Assembly (NCBI GenBank): GCA_944989445.1
Contig: CALYLW010000015.1
Location: 1,230,124-1,294,123 of the forward strand
Length of the DNA stretch: 64,000 nucleotides
Reading direction: 5' to 3'
Source of the DNA: Ampullaceana balthica
Taxonomy: Eukaryota > Mollusca > Gastropoda > Lymnaeidae
The position numbers were made by a program, and so were the translations under genes. Of the stretch, positions 24,501 to 36,500 are shown piece after piece. The first letter of the stretch is position 1. The number at the start of each line of letters is the position of its first letter. Below the pieces are notes generated by a model. That model was given only the letters and a program-made list of their open reading frames with translations, had not been told where the DNA came from and made no database searches.

Positions 24501-27500
24501 ACCAACCAGGTAAAAATTACTGTAAAAATGAAATCTTAAAAAATACTTGTCAAATAAATTATAAAAAATTGTAATAAATATATTTTGATAACAAAATATA
24601 ACCAATGAAATTAAAAAATATGTTGTCAATGTCAAATGATCTAAATGGTGAATAAATCAAGAAATTCATAAATATTTTGCTATTGACCTGATCTTTGTTT
24701 AGATATTTTGGAAGAAGAAAATCTCTGCCTTTCCCTCACATAACATTAGTTAATACATAGAAAAGACTTGTCAAAAACTAGGAATACCCAATGAAATCAT
24801 GATGGAAAGTGACAAATTATTGTAATAAAGGTAACTTCTAAAGTCTTTGTTTTTGGATGACACCAACATAATGGCATTCTTATATTTAGAGAAACAAAAA
24901 AAAACTTCATTAATTCAACATACCTAGAGGACCTTCCTTCACAGAAAGTTCATATCTTTTGAGTGGTTAGCTGATGAAGATGATCTAAAGAAATGTACAT
25001 TTCACATATACCAGAGTTCGGGAAACCATGCCTCGCGAGCCAGATGTGGCTCTATTGATGGCTGCATCTGGCTCTCAGACAAATGCTCGGTTATTTAAAA
25101 AAACGTTTATTCAGACTCCTTTGATCTACATATTATTTGCAGAAAAAACAGCATAACAGTGCTATTAAAAAGAATTAAGAGACATAATTACTGTACTTAT
25201 AGTGTTGAAATTACACAAAATGTTCACATTTACTAGAATTTTTAGTTTTAAACATAATGTATGGCTCTCACAGAATTACTTTTCAAAATATGTGGTGTCT
25301 ATGGCTCTCTCAGACAAAAAGTTTCCTGATCCCTGACCTAAACACTAACAAAAGCAATAGTTAAAAGCTTGTTTAAACTACATGTAATATAATATTAATG
25401 AAGTTAAAAAGATGCTGAAATCCTATTTCCTGTGTAGGGATATTTGGACAACATAAGCTAAAGCTATTGTATAGTTTTATGACTTTGGTATTCCTAATTT
25501 AAAAAATCAGGTAAGGAATTAAAATAACAAAATTGTATATGACAGATTGTCTTGTGTAAGTTATTGATATATTTGACAGATTGTCTTGTGTAAGTTATTG
25601 ATATATTTGACAGATTGTCTTGTGTAAGTTATTGATATATTTGACAGATTGTCTTGTGTAAGTTATTGATATATATGACAGATTGTCTTGTGTAAGTTAT
25701 TGATATATTTTGAATTTGACCCCACAGGTTTATCTGATCAGCCATGAACATTTCATCTATGTGACTGAAGATGGCGGTGAGACCTGGAAAAAATCTGAGC
25801 TTCCCGAGTCTGAGATGACTGTTGATGAACAGCTGGAGTTCCACCCTGAGCCAGAGTATGATGACTACGTGGCTGTTATTACCAAAACCAGAAGGGTTAG
25901 TCAGACTGATTTTATTGTAACTGCCCGTAAGGTGGGAAACATTACCAAAACTAGAAGGGTTAGTCAGTCTTATTTATCGTAACTGCCAGTAATATGGATA
26001 TTTCATAAATCAGACCCACAACTACCCATGTATTCCCTGGCTTGGTCAGAAAAATCTTAGATTCTTGTATGACCTGTTGTTGAAGAATGGCAGCTCTAAT
26101 TCTTTAAATCTTTTAGTCCTGGAATTCACATGAAATCTCTTTTGTTGTCATAGAATTCACATGAAATCTCTTTTGTTGTCATATAATTCACATTAAATGT
26201 AAGAGATGCTTAAGATCTGAAGCTTTCATTTATAGAATTATTTATTTTAAGAATATTTTAACATCTGTTCTCCACTCAGCTCTACGTTACTTACAATAAC
26301 TTCAAGACCCCTGCTAAATACATCAAAGCAGATGTGCACACCGTCAAATGGTAAGCTGTTAGAATATATACAATTAATGTGTAGTCCACCTGGCATGGCT
26401 CTGTGGTAACCAGTTAGAATATATACAATTAATGTGTTGTCCACCTGGTATGGCTCTGTTCTTGGTTTTACAAAGGAATCCATTTAACAGGGTATGGTGA
26501 GCCAGCAAAGAGACAACAAATGTAATAGATATGTAATCTACACAGTATGTTAATGTAATAGATATGTAATCTACACACTATTTTAATGTAATAGCTTTGT
26601 AATCTACACACTATGTTAATGTAATAGATATGTAATCTACACACTATTTTAATGTAATAGATATGTAATATACACACTATGTTAATGTAATAGATATGTA
26701 ATCTACGCACTATTTTAATGTAATAGATATGTAATCTACACACTATGTTAATGTAAAAGATATGTAATCTACACACTATGTTAATGTAATAGATATGTAA
26801 TCTACACACTATTTTAATGTAATAGATATGTAATCTACACACTATGTTAATGTAATAAATGTGTAATTGACACACTATGGTAATCTAATAAATGTGTAAT
26901 TGACACAACTATGCTACTCACCAACAGGGGTACCAAGGAAAATGCCAGAGAGAAGAGTCTGTATGTGACCACTGGAGAACTTAGCCATCCACTATTTTGT
27001 AAGTTTAACACATCCAAAATACCAGTACTGTTTTTATATCTTACAAGATGGTGAAATTTTAAATAATTTTCTGGAAAGTGTTTGACTTGGCAAAGTGTTA
27101 TTCATTGTACTGATCTATATTCCAACCCAATATTTCTTTCTATTACTTCAATAATTCCAATCCAATATTTCTTTCTATTACCCCATGGTGCAGCTATGGA
27201 GCCCGAGTATTACATTCTTGAACGCTATGACAGTAATACAGGAACTTGGACGGAAATCCTTAAAAGAGTTGTGGTGTTTGAGGTACAGGATAAATTCATG
27301 TACGCCTCCATCTTCAAGTCAGAGCATCCAGGCAATCAGGTGTGTACATTGGACTGACCATGTCAGGTGTGTGTGTACATTGGACTGGCCATGTCAGGTG
27401 TGTGTGTACATTGGGCTGACCATGTCAGGTGTGTGTACATTGGGCTGACCATGTCAGGTGTGTGTACATTGGGCTGACCATGTCAGGTGTGTGTGTACAT

Positions 27501-30500
27501 TGGACTGGCCATGTCAGGTGTGTACATTGGGCTGGCCATGTTAGGTGTGTACATTGGACTGACCATGTCAGGTGTGTGTGTAAATTGGACTGGCCATGTC
27601 AGGTGTGTACATTGGACTGACCATGTCAGGTGTGTACATTGGGCTGACCATGTCAGGTGTGTGTGTACATTGGACTGGCCATGTCAGGTGTGTACATTGG
27701 GCTGGCCATGTTAGGTGTGTACATTGGACTGACCATGTCAGGTGTGTGTGTACATTGGACTGGCCATGTCAGGTTTGTACATTGGACTGACCATGTCAGG
27801 TGTGTACATTGGGCTGACCATGTCAGGTGTGTGTGTACATTGGACTGGCCATGTCAGGTGTGTACATTGGACTGACCATGTCAGGTGTGTACATTGGGCT
27901 GACCATGTCAGGTGTGTACATTGGGCCGACCATGTCAGGTGTGTGTGTACATTGGTCTGACCATGTCAGGTGTATACACTGGGCTGACCATGTCAGGTGT
28001 GTACGTTGGGCTGACCATGTCAGGTGTGTACGTTGGGCTGACCATTTCAGGTGTGTACATTGGGCTGACCATGTCAGGTGTGTACGTTGGGCTGACCATT
28101 TCAGGTGTGTACATTGGGCTGACCATGTCAGGTGTGTGTGTACATTGGGCTGACCATGTCAGGTGTGTGTGTACACTGGGCTGACCATGTTAGGTGTGTA
28201 CATTAGCTGACCATATCAGGTGGGAACATTAGAGTTATGTTTTGAAATCGAGTGCTGCAAAAGAAATTGTTGTAAAATTGAATTGTAAAAAATGTCTTAT
28301 AATAATTTCACTCCTTAAGTTTGTGTTATACAGTAGACTAATCCATGATTTGAGTTGCTTCCATGACTATGTTAGAACTAGCGTATCACCCGTAAAAAAT
28401 GACTGAAGTTTTCAGCTGAAATCTATTTATTTTGAAAAAATGCACTTTTTTAAGGGCTCCTATGGCGCCGACCTTTTTCAAAAGCCCAACTAACTTGTCC
28501 TTGTTTGATAAATATGAAATATTAAACTTTCTGAAATATACACAAAGTATTTTATAATAGGGGTTGTAGGGCCCCTACGGCGCCCCCTTTGTTTTTTTAT
28601 TTTATAATTAACCATCATCAAATCCTCTCTTTACATTGTTCCCTTTTCCAAAATTAAAATTTGAGCTAAAACAATGATATAATATTTTTTTACAGCGCAT
28701 ATTTAATTTGCACACCTTTTGATGCATTGGTGCAGTAATTTGGTGCGCTGCTTTCTAAAATTAGTAGCGTCACGGACAGACACTACAGACGTGACAGAGA
28801 TTGCAAATTATGTATATTGATTTATTCTAGTTGAGGGTTGTATGTTATACAGTAGACTAATCCATGATTTGAGTTGCTTCCATGAGTATGTTAGAATTTA
28901 TTCTAGTTGAGGGTTGTCTGTTTACTTCACTGCTTTACTTTGAGCTTTCAATAGTTCTGGAACTTTCTTGATTTCAGGAGGATGAGAAACTGATGATGAT
29001 TTCATCGGATGGAGGAGACACTTGGAATGAGGCACAGTTACCGACCTTGACAGGAGACAGGGTCAGTAGGGCACATGACTCTCGGGGACACATGTTACTT
29101 TATTCAAGTTAATGGCTTTTGTTGAATGCACTCTACTCACTCAGGCCCCGGGCATTGTTTAATATAGAAGAGAAAGTTAACCTTGATAAAAATAAAATAA
29201 TTAGACTTATAGTTACTATAGTTAGACTTATAGTTACTAAAGTTAGACTTATAGTTACTCTAGTTAGACTTATAGTTACTAAAGTTAGACTTACAGTTAC
29301 TATAGTTAGACTTATAGTTACTATAGTTAGACTTATAGTTACTATAGTTACTTACAGACACGACTCCTATCAAAGGAGGAAGTGGTTGATCATGTTTATA
29401 AAATCATCTTAATTTGTTAGTCATCATATAATAAAGTCCTTCATATCAGACAATGTTTGCAAGTCTTTCACCTCTGAACTTCTCGATGCACTTAACTAGA
29501 TGAACTCATTTGCTTCTCTTGTCATCTTCAGTTTTTCTCTGTCTTGGACATGTCTGAGGGATTGATTTTCATGCATGTGGATAATCCAGGAGGTGAGGAG
29601 AAGGAATCATTTATTTTCTTGATGATAAAATGTTGAACAATTCTAGCCTCACAAATTTAATGTTCAGTGCAACAATGTTGAACAATTCTAGCCTCACAAA
29701 TTTTAATGTTACAGTACAACAATGTTTGAACAATTCTAGCCTCACAAATTTTAATGTTACAGTACAACAATGTTTGAACAATTCTAGCCTCACAAATTTT
29801 AATGTTACAGTACAACAATGTTTGAACAATTCTAGCCTCACAAATTTTAATGTTACAGTACAACAATGTTTGAACAATTCTAGCCTCACAAATTTTAATG
29901 TTACAGTACAACAATGTTTGAACAATTCTAGCCTCACAAATTTTAATGTTACAGTACAACAATGTTTGAACAATTCTAGCCTCACAAATTTTAATGTTAC
30001 AGTGCAACAATTTTCTTGAATCCTAATTAATCTTTTAAAAATGTTTTTCTCTCCCAAATTTCTTGTCAATGTCTGTGCTCATAAATGCTAAATGATAGTT
30101 GAAAAGATACATAAGTGGTTTTTTTCATGGAATTATATTATATATGTCTACTGGGGCCTCCAATGAGGTTCCCATATGTCTACTGACAGTGTCAATGACT
30201 GAATTATTTTCTTGCCAGATACCGGGCATGGCGTCCTGTACACATCCTCATCAGACGGGATCATTTACTCGGAGTCATTGCGCAATCACCTGTTCCCCAA
30301 CTACAACTCTATTCATGACTTTTATAAGGTAACGTGTTGACATACAGAGGTAACGTGTTGACATACAGAGGTAACGTGTTGAAATACAGAGGTAACGTGT
30401 TAACATACAGAGGTAACGTGTTGACATACAGAGGTAACGTGTTGACATACAGAGGTAACGTGTTGACGTACAGAGGTAACGTGTTGACGTACAGAGGTAA

Positions 30501-33500
30501 CGTGTTGACGTACAGAGGTAACGTGTTGACGTACAGAGGTAACGTGTTGACATACAGAGGTAACGTGTTGACCCACAGAGGTAACGTGTTGACGTACAGA
30601 GGTAACGTGTTGACGTACAGAGGTAACGTGTTGACGTACAGAGGTAACGTGTTGACGTACAGAGGTAACGTGTTGACGTACAGAGGTAACGTGTTGACGT
30701 ACAGAGGTAACGTGTTGACGTACAGAGGTAACGTGTTGACGTACAGAGGTAACGTGTTGACGTACAGAGGTAACGTGTTGACGTACAGAGGTAACGTGTT
30801 GACGTACAGAGGTAATGTACATGGGGATCTCAGGAGATCAATGTTGTAATTCTGCTTCTGTGTCCAACTAACATTTAGACATCAGCCATGAAAATAACTA
30901 GACTGGGTCTGTTTCTGATGCCGTTTTATTATTGTAATATGATAACACACACCTGTTGTGTACTGAACTGATTTCACACTGTTTAGATTTGAGAATTAAA
31001 ATCTATAAACAATAAGCTTCATTAACTGATGGATCTGGTTTCATATTCCTCGTAGATTGTATCTCAATCTTAGTTTAAATGCAATTGATCTCGGTAAAAC
31101 TCCAAGATCAGTTCATAATTATATTAAGCAAACTTTGTTTGTTGCCAGGTTGAGTCTATCCGAGGTGTGTACCTGGCCAGTCAGATGAGTGAAGCAGACA
31201 AGTCCATCCATACAGTCGTAACGTACAACCGTGGTGGGGAGTGGACTAATGTGACACGACCTGACAGGGTTGAGTGTAAGAATACTGAACAGGTAATAAT
31301 ACATGCCATGTGACACGACCTGACAGGGTTGAGTGTAAGAATACTGAACAGGTTATAATACATGTCATGTGACACGTCATGTGACATGATCTGAGGGGGT
31401 TGAGCAGGGTTGCCAACCGTCCGTAAATTTACGGACAGTCCGTAAAGATTTGTCGTAAAATTGCCTGTCCGTAAAATTCCGTGAAAAAATTAAGATAGCC
31501 GTTAAAAAAAATTGACAAAATGTGGAATCTCAACGTTTAAACCCTTTACAGTCCGATGCGCCCGAAACACGCCGTTTTTTTTCTTAAGCGTACAGTCCGA
31601 TAACTTCAAACCCGCCCGCATCGAGGTTGTTTACTTTGTTGTGTAGCGCCGTGCATATCCGTCGCGCATTGCTGACTTTAACTTTACCGGAAGAGAGCTT
31701 CGTTTTCGCTGTTTATTTTGATACTAGTTTGACGGTGGTGTACCGAAGGGCTCATTTTTTACAATTTTTTGAAAAGTGTCGTTTTTTTCACGGGAATTTT
31801 AGTGCAATGGACAAAATATTGAAGGAACTTAGGCGTAATGGGGCTTCCTTATACAATGAATATAGCAGTGATTAATATGATTATTGATTTTAATTTTAAT
31901 AACACTAGTGATAGTTATAAAAACACTGATAAAAAATGATAGAAATAGAGACACGACATGGATGGAAATGGTTCTATAGACCATAATCAGATCGATAGTG
32001 GTCGATTAATTTTTCCGCAATCATTTTTTTCCCCATTTATGAAACAATCAGGCCCTAGACATAATTAACATTTTCCAGATGATGCTATTTCATCTGATTA
32101 CTTTTCTTAGTCATACCAGACAATTACTACAAAAAAACGAACTTTGTTTGCACTACAACTAGTACAATGTGCTACAAAAAAGAATTTACTTGCAGCCAGT
32201 TTTCTCAATTGAAATAAAGAAGTTTTTAAAATAAAAATATAATTTTGGCATTCACAACATGCCTGTGGTTGACTCATACTTGTGCAAGGGTGCCCGCTAA
32301 TAATGCCTGCTTTAGCAGAGTTGTAATAGACTTGAACATGGATAAGAGATCTATCTAATTACATGGAAAAAATGGTTAAAATGTTTGGGGGGGTTTTCTG
32401 GAATTTTTTATGTGAACATTATTTGTATTATATACCATAAAGACCAATGGATATAAAGTGTGTCCATTTGTTTATACTTAGTTATTTTTACCTTCATTTT
32501 CCTACAAATAGTTTATTTTTTATGAATTAATTAGGAAAAGAACATTGATTTAAGAAAGTGTTATCTCCCCTTGCTTGGTCACATTGGACTGTAAAGGGTT
32601 AAAAAATCAGCAAATCATGTTTGTGATATCATCTATTTTCTTGATTGAAATTTTAATTTTAAAATTGTTTTAGTGTCATCCCTCGCTCTATTAATAAACT
32701 GTAAGAGCTTTCTGGACAGCCGGGCTCACGCAGCGAGACGCATCGCAGCAAGATGGACTTGTTTAGACAGATCGTTAATCGTTAGGTCACAATTTCGCAT
32801 AAATTATGATGACATCTCGGAAAATGTTGCTTTCGAAGTTTGCACAAACAATGTTGGCGCTTCCATATGGAACAGCAGAAGTAGAATGCATTTTTTTCTG
32901 CTGTTCGTTTATTGAAAACTAACTTGAGAAACAAATTGTCTATTCCAATATTGGAAAGTTTACCGACTGTGAGAAATGGACCGAGGAAAAATTACTCCCA
33001 CAATGATCGACAGTGTAAATGTTTCTATGTATGATCATAAGCAGGAGGAATTAAACACTGTCACTGATGATGAATGTCATACAATAAACTAACGTTATAA
33101 AATATGAGCATGGTAATAGAGACGTGCTCATATGGATACTTTACATTTTAAAGCTACAATGCTTGGATTATGCTTCATATTTGTTCGTTTTAAGGTCAAC
33201 ATTTTATGTTAAATGTGTCCGTAAAAAATTTTTTTTGTCCGTAAATTTTGACAGTTCTATTATTCGTCAGTAAATGTTATTTTATCGAGTAGGCGACCCT
33301 GGGGTTGAGTGTAAGAACGCTTAACAGGTACTAATTCACGTCATGTGACACGTCATGTGATATGCAAGTTGAAGCTAAAACATTGCGTGTAATAGAAATG
33401 TAAAAATAAAAAACCTCACTGAGGTTTATACATTCGTATGTGATATTGTTTTTTTCCACATCATTGTTTATTCTTCAAAAAGCTTTCAATAACAATTGAA

Positions 33501-36500
33501 TAATTTAAGAAATGTGTTTCTTTACTTTAATTAACTTTAATTTCATCATGTTCATTCCTATCTGTTTCTTAACTTTTATTTCACCTTGACCTGTGTCCAC
33601 AGGAAGGCTGCTATCTTCAGATCCACAATGCTTACAGTGTCCATCGAGGTATCATTGGAAGGCCACCAAGTAGCCAAAGTGAGGCTTATGGGATCGTCCT
33701 GGTCCACGGTAAGATCATCTTTCAGGCTGTTGCCTTCAACGTTGAGATTAAGTTACAAATAGATGCACGGAACATAACTCAAATGTAGCCACTGAAACTC
33801 AAAACTTAAACAACAAAATTATAATTGTATTGATTTCAATAAACTGAATCTTGGGTGATTGCATCATGTTTATAATGTTAGGACTTGACATTCTGATGGT
33901 GTTTAAAATACTGAGATATTAAAATGGTTCTCTGAACTTTGTGCTGTTGGGGATCTATTAGATTCAGTAAACATTTAGAACCAGCAAATCAAATTGGCCT
34001 CATCTTTATAATCAGGTATTCATTGGTTTCATTCTGAAGTCATTGATGATCACATAATACCTTGGGCTTTCTTCTTACTGAGGGAAGTAATTGAACATTT
34101 GAAAGGTGTTTAACTTATCAAATGATGAGACACTTACCAAGTGATTTAATGAGTCAGTTTATTTCATTGTGTGTCCTAGGTCATGTGGCCAGCAATCTCC
34201 AGACGACTCCACCGGATGTCTTCTTGTCAACTGATGGCGCATACCATTTCAAACGGGTAAACTACCTCGACTAGATCATTCATATTTTCAACATACAAAT
34301 AGCTCAACAGAAAAAAGATTTAAATGGAATTAAGTGGAAGTAACTTCCTCTAACTTGGTCCACAAGAAGGGATTTAAGGATCATGTACAACTGCAATAGA
34401 AATAGATTCATCTTTCTGGTTACACAAGGTGCACCTAACAAAAAAACTTACATTGCTATCCTAACCAGGTCCTAACGGGGCCCCATGCCTATGAGATCGC
34501 CGACAGTGGGGGCCTGCTAATCGCCGTGCCCATCAGTGACGACACTCCCAACATCATCAAGTTCAGCACGGATGAAGGCAACTGCTGGCACGTGTACAAG
34601 TTCACCAATGAATCGATCAGGTGAGGGCCTCATTATGTCTGTACAAGTTCACCAATGAATCTATCAGGTGAGGGCCTCATTATGTCTAAAGGGGAAACCA
34701 ATTGTTTACATTGTGATAACATACTGATTGTTACTTGATTTTGAGTCTGTAAATTTCAAAGCAATTTAATAATTCAGTTTATTTTGGCAAAGCTCTTTAC
34801 GGATTGGAAATGATTAATTGTATGCATTAAGATAAATAATAATAATAAAAGAGAAAAAATGATGGCTGGCAAATATAACAAAATGATCAAATTTTTTATT
34901 TTTAAAAACAACTTTAAAATTGTAAAATTAAAGTAAAACATTACATCAATGTTCTCTGGTAGGGACATTTTCTGTGTGGCCCACTGATAACACATGCCAT
35001 TACTTATCATTCAGGTTCACTGGCCCACTGATAACACATGCCATTACTTATCATTCAGGTTCACTGGTCCACTGATAACACATGCCATTACTTATCATTC
35101 AGGTTCACTGGCCCACTGATAACACATGCCATTACTTATCATTCAGGTTCACTGGTCCACTGATAACACATGCCATTACTTATCATTCAGTTTCATTGGT
35201 CCACTGATAACACATGCCATTACTTATCATCCAGGTTCACTGGCCCACTGATAACACATTCCATTACTTATCATTCAGGTTCACTGGCCCACTGATAACA
35301 CATGCTCTTTATTATCATCCAGGTTCACTGGCCCACTGATAACACATGCCATTACTTATCATTCAGGTTCACTGGCCCACTGATAACACATGCCATTACT
35401 TATCATTCAGGTTCACTGGTCCACGAATAACACATGCCCTTACTTATCATTCAGGTTCACTGGTCCACTGATAACACATGCCATTACTTATCATTCAGGT
35501 TCACTGGCCCACTAATAACACATGCCATTACTTATCCAGGTTCACTGGTCTACTGATAACACATGCCATTACTTATCATTCAGGTTCACTGGTCCACTGA
35601 TAACACATGCCATTACTTATCATTCAGGTTCACTTGCCCACTGATAACACATGCCATTACTTATCGTCCAGGTTCACTGGCCCACTGATAACACATGCCA
35701 TTACTTATCATTCAGGTTCACTTCCCCACTCATAACACATGCTATTACTTTTCACCCAGGTTCACTGGGCTACTGACTGAGCCTGGAGGTCAGTCCATGA
35801 CTGTTGGAATCTGGGGCTACACCAGCAGCACCAAGAAGTGGGTCGTCAATATCATCGACTTCAGCAACGTGGTCACGGAAGAATGTGAGTCTCAAATATT
35901 TTGATCATCGGAATAGGGAGAAGAGAAGCTAACCGAGTTGTCACAACAATTATATAATAACGAGCAACCAAGTCCATCCAAGGACGTTCCGCCACCGTTC
36001 GGTGGCATGTTGTAACTCCCCTACAACAGCCGTCTCGACCGGCATACATATGCATCACGTCAAAAATACTATTCATTATAGTTAAAATAAATAACTTGTA
36101 AAAACAGAGCTTTTGACTATAAATCCCAACGCGCATAACTCAAAATAAAATCTTGGAAGAAATACTGCACCAAAAATAACTCGTTTTGAACGTCCGCGTA
36201 AACGTGTTCAATATGATTGACTGTAGGAGTCATATGTGTTTGAGGGAACAATCGCTGTTGATGACCGGACAGAACATTGCCTTTTATTATATAGGATGTT
36301 TGCAGCACTAAGAAATATAGCAAATCAGAGAAACTATAATACTGAGTTGAGATAGAAACTCTGAGCCTACTTAGAAAATTTGAAGGCCTTGAATCTTTTT
36401 ATACAAAGACAACTTTAAAAAAATAACATTTCCAAACAGGCAAAGAAGATGATTATGTGGACTGGATCCCACATGCCAGGCTGAAGAACTCTCCTGGACA

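Noticed and set aside
26468..30849. Many repeat-protein frames of 60-171 codons
   Set aside because: Products of 21-, 27-, 33- and 48-bp minisatellites in introns; none has independent coding signs.
32673..32915. 80-codon frame inside the hAT element
   Set aside because: No recognisable domain, no match to a hAT transposase, and composition like the surrounding sequence.
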